From M55B157 sp040265115 (GTDB lineage Bacteria > Actinomycetota > Actinomycetes > S36-B12): DNA of 14,484 nt. How positions within the stretch are numbered: position 1 is the first letter of the stretch; every line of letters starts with the position of its first letter. The position numbers and the translations under genes were made by a program. The notes under the pieces are model-generated. The model was given only the letters and a program-made list of their open reading frames with translations. It made no database searches and was not told where the DNA came from. Positions 7,050 through 13,608 of the stretch are shown piece by piece. The stretch is taken from contig JBDQGZ010000039.1 in the NCBI GenBank assembly GCA_040265115.1, positions 1-14,484 of the forward strand, in the 5' to 3' direction.

Positions 7050-7618
7050 GGTTCGCCCGCCTCACGTTCGGCGAGGTCGAGTTCGGCGAACAGCGATGTC
7101 GTGAGGTGTTCGATCAGCTCGGCGCGCTCGACAGTCTGCGGGTTCCACGCCAGGACCGTTTCTTCCATACCGACCAGCCAACCGCGCAGCACCAACCGAG
7201 CCAGGGCTCCCGCCTCGGGTTGCCCGGCGGCCTCGAGCCACTTCGGCACGAGCGCATCCCGCACCCGAGCCATGGCCTCGACGACCCGGACGTCACCTCC
7301 GCCCGCCCCGCGGACAAGCGAGGTGTAGCCGATGCGATTGCGTTCGACGAGTCGCACGAATCCCTCGATGAGGGTCCGAACTCGCTCCCGCGGCGTGGCC
7401 TCAGCCGCCACTCGGACCGGCTTGAGCATGCGTTCCCCTGCCGCCTCGACGACCGCGGCGTAGTAGTCGCCCTTCGTCGGGAAGTAGTGGAACAGCAGGG
7501 TGCGCGAGATGCCCGCCTGCCCGGCGACCTCGTCGAGGGCAAGCTCGTGTATCGGCCGGGTCTGGAGAAGTTGCCAGCCGATCTCGACGAGTTGCCGACG
7601 ACGGTCGTCGCTGCTCAT
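7046..7618 (-). CDS. TetR-family transcriptional regulator
   Basis: This 190-residue TetR/AcrR-type repressor has an N-terminal helix-turn-helix: helix 1 at about residues 4-20, then ELALDEVAGQAGISRTLLFHYFPTK (about 25-49), followed by the ligand-binding helical domain. The start is the ATG at 7616-7618, which places the DNA-binding domain at the usual position. Upstream in-frame sequence overlaps the fadB end and makes no family sense. The ribosome site is weak, and the ATG is 25 bases after the fadB stop. It sits between the beta-oxidation genes and a coupled phosphatase gene, so an acyl-CoA or fatty-acid-responsive repressor of the fadA operon is the simplest guess. That is inference; the ligand cannot be read from the sequence. 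Confidence 0.92.
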   Translation of the reverse strand: MSSDDRRRQLVEIGWQLLQTRPIHELALDEVAGQAGISRTLLFHYFPTKGDYYAAVVEAAGERMLKPVRVAAEATPRERVRTLIEGFVRLVERNRIGYTSLVRGAGGGDVRVVEAMARVRDALVPKWLEAAGQPEAGALARLVLRGWLVGMEETVLAWNPQTVERAELIEHLTTSLFAELDLAEREAGEP

Positions 7619-7643
7619 GCGCGAGCGAGCGACGACCGATGCC

Positions 7644-9824
7644 TCAGGAATAGTCGCCGCCTGATTCCGCGAGCGCCACAAGGGAAGCAGGCGGAGTGAA
7701 GCGATCGCCGTATGTCGCCGCCAGTTCGCGTGCACGAGCCACGAAACCGGCAGGACCGCTCACGGTTCCATCGGGGGAGACATAGCCGTTGATGTACTGC
7801 AGGACACCACCGGTCCACGGCGGGAAGCCGATGCCGAAGATGGAGCCGATATTCGCCTCCGGCACTGAGCGCAGCACGCCCTCGTCCAGGCACTTGACGC
7901 TCTCGATCGCCTCAGCGAACAGCATGCGCTCCTGCATATCGAGGAACGGCATGTCGAGGTTGTCGCCACCGAAATTCTCGGGCAGGCCGTCCCAGAGGCT
8001 GAGGCGCTTGCCTTCGGCGTAGTCGTAGAAGCCAGCACCCGCCGCGCGACCGCCACGATCGAAGTCGATCACCATCCGATCGATGGCGGCATAGGAAGGA
8101 TGCTCCGGGAAGGGCTGCCCGGCCGCCTCAGCCGCGACCCGACCCTCCTCGCGGATGCGCCGGCCGAGAGTGAGGCTCACCTCGTCGAACAGGGCGAGCG
8201 GACCGGTCGGATAGCCAGCCTGCAACCCGGCCTGCTCGATGCTCGGCGCGGGAACACCTTCGGCGAGCATCGCGACAGCCTCACCCATGAAGGTGCCGAT
8301 GACACGGCTGGTGAAGAACCCGCGCGAATCGTTGACCACGATCGGCGTCTTCTTGATGACCGCGGCAAAGTCAAGCGCCCGGGCGATGGCCGCATCGGAG
8401 GTCTGCTCACCGACGACGATCTCCAGCAGCGGCATCTTGTCGACCGGCGAGAAGAAGTGCAGGCCGATGAAGTCCTCGGGGCGAGAGACCGCCTTGGCAA
8501 GCCCGGTGATCGGAAGAGTTGAGGTGTTGGAGCCGAGAAGCGCATCATCGGCGACAACCTGCTCGATACGACCGAAGACCTCGGTCTTGAGTTCCTGACT
8601 TTCGAACACCGCCTCGATGACGAAGTCAGCGCCCTTGGCCTGGTCCAGGGAGTCGGTCGGCGTGATGCGAGCCAACACCTCATCGCGCTGGCCCTCACTC
8701 ATCTTGCCGCGAGAGACAGCCTTGTCGAGGATGGCTTGAGAGTAAGCCTTGCCCTTCTCGGCGGCCTCCATCGTGGTGTCGACGAGGACGACCTCGATGC
8801 CATTGCGAGCGCAGACGTAGGCGATGCCCGCGCCCATCATTCCCGCACCCATGACGAGTGCCTTCGTGGGCCGTGACTGCGGATAACCCTCGGGTCGCGC
8901 GCCACCCTTCGTGATGTGCTGCAGATCGAAGAAGAACGCCTGTGTCATGTTCTTTGCGACCTGGCCGGTCGCCAGGCTGGCGAAGTAGCGAGCCTCGATC
9001 TTTTCCGCTGTCGCGAAGTCGACCTGGGCGCCCTCGACCGAGGCCGCCATGATCGCGAGCGGCGCGGGCATGGGCGCACCCTTGATCTGCTTGCGCAGGT
9101 TGGCGGGGAACGCAGGAAGCATCATCGCGAGCTTGGGGTTGCTGGGTGTTCCTCCGGGCATCTTGTAGCCCGGGGCGTCCCACGGCTGAACAGCCTCGGG
9201 ATGCTCCTTCACCCACGCCTTGGCACGGGCCATCATCTCGTCCGGCGAGTCCACGACCTCGTCGACGAGGCCCACCTCCTGAGCGGCTGCTGGCTTGCGG
9301 CGCTGGCCCTGAAGGAGGACCTCCATCAGCGCCTTTTGAAGACCGAACATGCGCGTGGTGCGCACGACGCCACCTGCACCGGGCAGTAGCCCGAGGGTGA
9401 CCTCAGGCAAACCGATTTCCGAGCCGCGAACATCGAGGGCCACCCGGTGGTGGCAGGACAGCGCAATCTCGAGTCCGCCGCCGAGAGCCGCCCCATTGAC
9501 GGCGGCGGCAACGGGAATCCCCAGTGTCTCCAGGCGCCGGAACGCAGCCTTGACGCGGGCGATCTCTGCCTCGAGGCGCTCGGCATCCTCCGGTGTCGCC
9601 TGGATGATCTGGTTGAGGTCCGCTCCTGCGAAGAAGGTCTTCTTCGCGCTCGTGAGGACGACACCGGCAATGTCGTCCTTCTCAGCGTCGAGTCGATCCA
9701 GCGTGGCCTCGAGGGAAGTGATGAAGGTGTCATTCAGCGTGTTGGCGCTGCCGCCCGGGTCGTCCATCGTCAATGTCACGACGTTGTCGGCGTCCTTGTC
9801 CCAGTGGAACATGTTGTCAGTCAT
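7644..9824 (-). CDS. fadB: Fused enoyl-CoA hydratase / 3-hydroxyacyl-CoA dehydrogenase
   Basis: This 726-residue multifunctional beta-oxidation enzyme hydrates trans-2-enoyl-CoA, then oxidises the 3-hydroxyacyl-CoA with NAD. The crotonase domain comes first (about 5-200), with an oxyanion-hole GGGLE (116-119 region) and catalytic glutamates E119 and E141, matching E119/E139 of E. coli FadB. The dehydrogenase NAD domain starts near 320 with GAGMMGAG (326-333). Its catalytic His is H456 in LHFFSPV, followed by E468. Two C-terminal dehydrogenase domains follow; GIGFPPWTGG (664-673) is typical of the second. The ATG at 9824 has AGGAGAGGG directly upstream and lies 8 bases after the fadA stop. Together they should form the FadA-FadB complex. 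Length and domain order are normal. Confidence 0.96.
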   Translation of the reverse strand: MTDNMFHWDKDADNVVTLTMDDPGGSANTLNDTFITSLEATLDRLDAEKDDIAGVVLTSAKKTFFAGADLNQIIQATPEDAERLEAEIARVKAAFRRLETLGIPVAAAVNGAALGGGLEIALSCHHRVALDVRGSEIGLPEVTLGLLPGAGGVVRTTRMFGLQKALMEVLLQGQRRKPAAAQEVGLVDEVVDSPDEMMARAKAWVKEHPEAVQPWDAPGYKMPGGTPSNPKLAMMLPAFPANLRKQIKGAPMPAPLAIMAASVEGAQVDFATAEKIEARYFASLATGQVAKNMTQAFFFDLQHITKGGARPEGYPQSRPTKALVMGAGMMGAGIAYVCARNGIEVVLVDTTMEAAEKGKAYSQAILDKAVSRGKMSEGQRDEVLARITPTDSLDQAKGADFVIEAVFESQELKTEVFGRIEQVVADDALLGSNTSTLPITGLAKAVSRPEDFIGLHFFSPVDKMPLLEIVVGEQTSDAAIARALDFAAVIKKTPIVVNDSRGFFTSRVIGTFMGEAVAMLAEGVPAPSIEQAGLQAGYPTGPLALFDEVSLTLGRRIREEGRVAAEAAGQPFPEHPSYAAIDRMVIDFDRGGRAAGAGFYDYAEGKRLSLWDGLPENFGGDNLDMPFLDMQERMLFAEAIESVKCLDEGVLRSVPEANIGSIFGIGFPPWTGGVLQYINGYVSPDGTVSGPAGFVARARELAATYGDRFTPPASLVALAESGGDYS

Positions 9825-9832
9825 CCCTCTCC

Positions 9833-11056
9833 TCAGACCCGCTCGATGATGGTTGCGATGCCCATGCCGCCACCGATGCACAGCGTGATGAGGCCGTAAC
9901 GGCCGCCCGTGCGCTCCAGCTCATCCATGACCGTGCCCGTGATCATGGCGCCCGTGGCCCCGATCGGGTGGCCCATCGCAATCGCACCGCCGTTGACGTT
10001 GACCTGCTCGATGTCGAGATCAAAATCCTTCATCCACTTGAGGACGACGGACGCGAACGCCTCGTTGAGTTCCCAGACATCGATGTCCGCGGGCTTCAAG
10101 CCCGCAGACGCCAGCACCTTGTGGGTCGCCGGGGTCGGGCCCGTGAGCATGATCGTGGGATCGGCACCCGTCACCGCGGTCGCAACGACGCGCGCGCGAG
10201 GCGTCAAGCCCGCGGCGGCGCCCGCAGCCTCGTTACCGACCAGGGTCAACGCGGCGCCATCGACGATCCCGGAGGAGTTGCCCGGGGTGTGGACGTGATC
10301 GATGCGCTCCACCCAGTGGAACTTCTGCAGCGCCACCGCATCGAAGCCACCCATGTCACCCATCGCAGCGAAGGACGGGTTGAGCTTCGAGAGCGACTCG
10401 ACGGTGGTCTCGGGGCGCATGAACTCGTCGTGATCGAGGATCGTCACACCGTTGATGTCCTTGACGGGCACGATCGACTTGGCGAAGCGGCCCGAACTCC
10501 AGGCAGCCGCGGCCTTCTCCTGCGAACGGGCGGCATAGGCATCGACGTCATCGCGGGTGAAGCCCTCGGTCGTGGCGATGAGGTCAGCGCTGATTCCCTG
10601 CGGCACGAAGTAGGTGGTGTAGGCCGTCTCCGGATCCATCGCCCACGGGCCACCATCGCTGCCCATCGGCACGCGGCTCATCGACTCGACGCCGCCGGCG
10701 AAGAGCATCTGATCCCAGCCGGAGCGAACCTTGGCGGCGGCGGTGTTGATCGCCTCGAGACCGGAGGAGCAGTAGCGGTTGATCTGCATCCCGGCGACGG
10801 TGTCGGGCAGTCCGGACGCGATCGCGGCGGTCTTGGCGATATTCGCGCCCTGGTCACCGATCGGGGTGAGGCAGCCGAGAATGAGGTCGTCGACCTGGTT
10901 GGTGTCCAGGTCAGGGTGGCGGGTGCGCATCTCGTCGATCAGGCCGGTGACGAGGCTGACCGGTTTCACTCCGTGGAGCGAGCCATTGGCCTTGCCGCGC
11001 CCGCGCGGGGTGCGAATCGCCTCGTAGATGAATGCTTCGTTTCCGGATGACGCCAT
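9833..11056 (-). CDS. fadA: 3-ketoacyl-CoA thiolase / acetyl-CoA acyltransferase
   Basis: It cleaves 3-ketoacyl-CoA with CoA to acetyl-CoA and a shortened acyl-CoA, the last step of each beta-oxidation round. The 407 residues have normal thiolase length. The nucleophile is C96 in NRYCSSGLEA. The NEAFA motif is at 331-335. The catalytic GHP histidine is H363 (in GGAIAMGHPIGATGA), and the second cysteine is C393 in LCIGGGMG. The ATG at 11054-11056 is supported by AGGGGAGAAG about 6 bases upstream. It is the first gene of the minus-strand run, with fadB 8 bases downstream. The pair resembles the mycobacterial FadA/FadB. Chain-length preference cannot be judged from the sequence. Confidence 0.96.
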   Translation of the reverse strand: MASSGNEAFIYEAIRTPRGRGKANGSLHGVKPVSLVTGLIDEMRTRHPDLDTNQVDDLILGCLTPIGDQGANIAKTAAIASGLPDTVAGMQINRYCSSGLEAINTAAAKVRSGWDQMLFAGGVESMSRVPMGSDGGPWAMDPETAYTTYFVPQGISADLIATTEGFTRDDVDAYAARSQEKAAAAWSSGRFAKSIVPVKDINGVTILDHDEFMRPETTVESLSKLNPSFAAMGDMGGFDAVALQKFHWVERIDHVHTPGNSSGIVDGAALTLVGNEAAGAAAGLTPRARVVATAVTGADPTIMLTGPTPATHKVLASAGLKPADIDVWELNEAFASVVLKWMKDFDLDIEQVNVNGGAIAMGHPIGATGAMITGTVMDELERTGGRYGLITLCIGGGMGIATIIERV

Positions 11057-11229
11057 GGCCGCTTCTCCCCTGCTGACGTGGTCCCGCTCGAGGTGGACCT
11101 GTTATTGAGCAACTGTCAACTACTACGGTACTCCCGCCTCGCTGAGCCAACAAGGGGGGCGGCGACACTCCGGTCGACTCAGGTCAACGCAAGGCGACCA
11201 TGCAGGCCGACTCTCCTATCCTGTCCGCC
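11057..11229. promoter_or_regulatory. Divergent promoter region between fadA and the membrane-protein gene
   Basis: This region serves leftward fadA and rightward transcription. It contains TTGA-gcaactg-TCAA (11105-11119), a 4-bp-arm inverted repeat that also provides TTGACA on the minus strand (11114-11119), a good -35 hexamer. I find no -10 at standard spacing for it. The rightward gene has TATCCT at 11217-11222, 7 bases before its ATG. An operator for the operon's TetR protein would be expected here; the inverted repeat is a weak candidate. Confidence 0.4.
11217..11222 (+). promoter_or_regulatory. Probable leaderless -10 hexamer, TATCCT
   Basis: TATCCT fits TANNNT and ends 7 bases before the ATG at 11230. 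No Shine-Dalgarno stands before that ATG, so transcription probably begins at or next to the start codon. No good -35 is visible 17-18 bases upstream, which is common for such actinobacterial promoters. Confidence 0.4.
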
Positions 11230-12075
11230 ATGGCACGCTCATCCTGGGGACAAAGCAAGCTTCTGACCACGAAGGCCTGGGCGGTGGTGAAGGAGAACCG
11301 GTATCTGCTGACCTTCCCGGTCCTGGGTTTTCTCGGCAGCCTCATCCCGCTGGCGATCTTCTGGGCCCCAGCGGCGTGGTTCCTCGCGAACGACAACGCC
11401 GCGCCGGCAATCGCCCTCGCCATCGTCGGGGTTTTCTCCACTCAGATCGTGGTGTCGATCACCAGCGGCGGCCTCGTCGCTGCAGCCGACACCGAGTTGT
11501 CGGGCGGCGATTCCTCCGTCGGACACGGCATCGGGGCATCCCTAGCCCGAATCTTCCCGCTCATCGGCTGGGCGTTCATCCTCACCGTGGTCAGCATCAT
11601 CGTGTCGCTCATTCGAGGGAACAACCAGAGCGGTGCGGCCTCCGTCGTCCGGAACATGGCCGCTTCAGGGATCCTCGCGATGTGGAATCTCATCACCTTC
11701 TTAGTCGTGCCGTTCATCATGCTGGAGAAGGTCGGTCCGATCACCGCGATCAAGGAGTCAGCGAAACTGTTCAAGGCGAAGTGGGGCTTGCAGATCTTCG
11801 GAGGCGTGCGCATCGGAGGACTCGTCGCTCTCGCCACGATTTTGCCGGCGATCCTGCTCATCATCGGAGGTGTCTTCCTCACCGCCATCAACTGGTGGGC
11901 TGTTGGCGTTCCTCTCATCGTCATCGGTGTCATCGTCTTCGCGATCGGCGCGCTGCTGCTATCGACTCTGCGCGGCATCTTCTCCGTCGTACTCTTCCGC
12001 TTCGCCAAGGACGGCGTGGTCGAGGGTGGGTTCAGCGAGGAGGAACTCGTCGGCGCGGTGCGCACCAAAGCGTGA
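11230..12075 (+). CDS. Six-helix membrane protein, DUF6159-like
   Basis: The 281-residue product has six hydrophobic segments (about 27-52, 58-82, 105-128, 146-168, 193-218 and 222-246). The N-terminus is short and basic (MARSSWGQSKLLTTKAWAVV) and leads into ENRYLLTFPVL, the layout I associate with DUF6159-type proteins; the name is from memory. The C-terminal tail (about 260-281) is charged and soluble. Function is unknown. I prefer the ATG at 11230 because it has a -10-like TATCCT 7 bases upstream and the protein then begins as its relatives do. ATG 11200 would add ten residues and has only AAGG upstream. The stop overlaps the next start as GTGA, so it is coupled to the NadR-like kinase gene. 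Confidence 0.85.
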   Translation: MARSSWGQSKLLTTKAWAVVKENRYLLTFPVLGFLGSLIPLAIFWAPAAWFLANDNAAPAIALAIVGVFSTQIVVSITSGGLVAAADTELSGGDSSVGHGIGASLARIFPLIGWAFILTVVSIIVSLIRGNNQSGAASVVRNMAASGILAMWNLITFLVVPFIMLEKVGPITAIKESAKLFKAKWGLQIFGGVRIGGLVALATILPAILLIIGGVFLTAINWWAVGVPLIVIGVIVFAIGALLLSTLRGIFSVVLFRFAKDGVVEGGFSEEELVGAVRTKA

Positions 12076-12611
12076 ACGACACCCCCGCGGTAGCAACGCC
12101 ACGACGCATCGGTCTGCTCGGAGCCGAGAGCACGGGGAAGACCACGCTTGCCGAGGAGTTGGCACACACGATCGACGCGTTCATCGCTGAGGAATACCTC
12201 CGCGATTTCGTTCGTGACTACGGCCGTGTTCCGACACTCGCCGATCAGGAGGGCATCTTCCTCACACAACAGGCGACGGTCATGACGGTGACGCGTGCAG
12301 CAGCACACGCGCAGGTGCCGTGGGTCGTGGCTGATCCACTCCCGCTCATGACCGCCGTCTACAGCATCGTGTACTTCGACGACGACACCCTGCTCGAACT
12401 CGGGATCGAGGATGCACGCGGCTATGACCTGCTCGTGTGGTGCGCGGCCGATTTCGCGGGTGCCCCCGATCCGGGGATGCGCGACGGCGCCGAGATCCGG
12501 GCACGCACCGATGCGGTGATCGCCGACATCATCGCTCACCGACTCCCCCTGATCACCCTGAGCGGCGACAACGAGTCCCGTCTCGCCGCCCTGACCCCCC
12601 TCACCACATAA
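12072..12611 (+). CDS. NadR-like P-loop kinase (AAA_28), nicotinamide-riboside-kinase-like
   Basis: This 179-residue protein is a single P-loop domain resembling the C-terminal ribosylnicotinamide kinase domain of NadR. Walker A is GAESTGKTT (17-25). An EEYLRDF segment (40-46) resembles the EYARDY motif of NadR. D88 in VVADPLPLMT is in the Walker B/substrate region. A basic R-x6-R-x-R pattern (137-145) could be the lid. The NadR adenylyltransferase and helix-turn-helix domains are absent. It could phosphorylate nicotinamide riboside, but other small substrates are possible. The GTG at 12072 overlaps the membrane-protein stop (GTGA), which fixes the start: codons further upstream in this frame lie antiparallel in sense to nothing and belong to the membrane gene read out of frame. 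Confidence 0.83.
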   Translation: MNDTPAVATPRRIGLLGAESTGKTTLAEELAHTIDAFIAEEYLRDFVRDYGRVPTLADQEGIFLTQQATVMTVTRAAAHAQVPWVVADPLPLMTAVYSIVYFDDDTLLELGIEDARGYDLLVWCAADFAGAPDPGMRDGAEIRARTDAVIADIIAHRLPLITLSGDNESRLAALTPLTT

Positions 12612-12664
12612 CCAAACTCCGCAAATTTCAGCACTTATTCGCCCTTATGCAGTTGCGGAGTTGG
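12612..12664 (+). repeat. Intergenic inverted repeat with 10-bp perfect arms
   Basis: AACTCCGCAA (12615-12624) and TTGCGGAGTT (12653-12662) pair perfectly across a 28-base loop. Outside them, CC (12612-12613) can pair with GG (12663-12664) around one bulged A. The loop is AT-richer than the surroundings and contains a further GCA/TGC pairing. There is no T-run, so it is not a textbook terminator, although it sits between the kinase stop and the next gene. The form resembles small repetitive extragenic palindromes. Copy number cannot be judged from one window. Confidence 0.6.
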
Positions 12665-12699
12665 CGCTTGGCGACGCCCGGTAGGGAAGGATGCTCACC

Positions 12700-13608
12700 G
12701 TGACCGATGATCCGAGATGGCCTCGAGCAAGTGCCTGGTTAGCCGGTCAGCTGGGCTCCGATCGCCCGGTGGACCCGTCGGTCGACCTCGCCATCCTCGG
12801 AGTGCCCACCCACCTCACCTCGCTGAGCCCCACCCGCGCCGACACCACCCCGGCCGCGATCCGCGCGGCACTCGCCCGCTACTCCACCTACTCCTGGGCG
12901 CACGACGTCGACATCGCCCAACTCCGCGTGCGTGACCACGGCGATGTGATGGACCCGGACGGCCCCGAGGGCGAGGCGAGAGTGCGTGCCGCCGCTGAAG
13001 CGGCAGCCGGGGAGGCACGTGTGGTGCTTGCGCTCGGTGGCGACAACTCCGCCACCTATTCGGTGATGACGGGCGTCTGCGGAGACATGTTGCCCACGTC
13101 TGGACTCATCACCCTCGATGCACACCATGACCTGCGTGACGGAGTCAGCAACGGCTCTCCGGTGCAGCGTCTCATCGAGGCAGGCCTTCCCGGATCGCAG
13201 ATCGTTCAGATCGGTATCGCCGACTTCGCCAACTCAGCCGAATACGCCGCACGAGCGCGCGACTACGGCATCACAGTGATCACTCGCGACGCCCTGCGAC
13301 ACCGCGTGATGGAGGACGTCATGGCCGAGGCGCTCGACATCGCCGGCGCTGCCGGCGGACCCGTCCACGTCGATCTCGACGTCGATGTCTGCGATCGCAG
13401 CGTCGCTCCGGGTTGTCCCGCGTCAGCGCCCGGTGGAATCAGCGCTGATGAATTGCGTCAGGTGGCCTTCCTCGCCGGGCAGTCCTCGCGAGTCCGTTCG
13501 ATCGACATCACCGAAATCGATGCGGCAGCCGACTCCGCTGACCAGCGCACCGTGCGTCTGGGAGCCCTGCTGATTCTCGAAGCCGCTGCCGGCCTGGCCT
13601 CACGCTGA
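12700..13608 (+). CDS. hutG: Formimidoylglutamase-like ureohydrolase (arginase/agmatinase superfamily)
   Basis: It has the arginase fold with a binuclear manganese site, 302 residues from GTG 12700. Numbered from that start, the motifs are GGDNS (113-117), DAHHD (140-144), SNGSPVQRLIEAG (about 150-162) and DLDVDVCD (225-232, ligands D227 and D229). The first motif is normally GGDHS, where the His binds manganese; here it is Asn (N116). As I recall, an Asn at this position occurs in some formiminoglutamases. That and the adjoining hutH favour formiminoglutamate hydrolysis to glutamate and formamide, the last step of histidine breakdown. Arginase or agmatinase activity is not excluded. GGGAAGG lies 9 bases before GTG 12700 but directly abuts ATG 12691, so I chose GTG. 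The end overlaps hutH by 9 bases, tail to tail. Confidence 0.82.
   Translation: MTDDPRWPRASAWLAGQLGSDRPVDPSVDLAILGVPTHLTSLSPTRADTTPAAIRAALARYSTYSWAHDVDIAQLRVRDHGDVMDPDGPEGEARVRAAAEAAAGEARVVLALGGDNSATYSVMTGVCGDMLPTSGLITLDAHHDLRDGVSNGSPVQRLIEAGLPGSQIVQIGIADFANSAEYAARARDYGITVITRDALRHRVMEDVMAEALDIAGAAGGPVHVDLDVDVCDRSVAPGCPASAPGGISADELRQVAFLAGQSSRVRSIDITEIDAAADSADQRTVRLGALLILEAAAGLASR

Noticed and set aside
9773..11050. Plus-strand open frame of 425 codons opposite fadA
   Set aside because: Fully antisense to a thiolase with all catalytic residues. The composition is typical of the complement of a high-G+C gene.
11376..12071. Upstream extension of the NadR-like frame to 11376
   Set aside because: This part is the membrane-protein gene read out of frame (Arg/His-rich). 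The NadR-like domain begins right after the GTG at 12072.
11442..12539. Minus-strand open frame of 365 codons
   Set aside because: Antisense to the membrane protein and the kinase, both of which have clear coding features; no recognisable motif of its own.
12612..12664. Reading the inverted repeat as a standard Rho-independent terminator
   Set aside because: The loop is 28 bases and no T-run follows the right arm.
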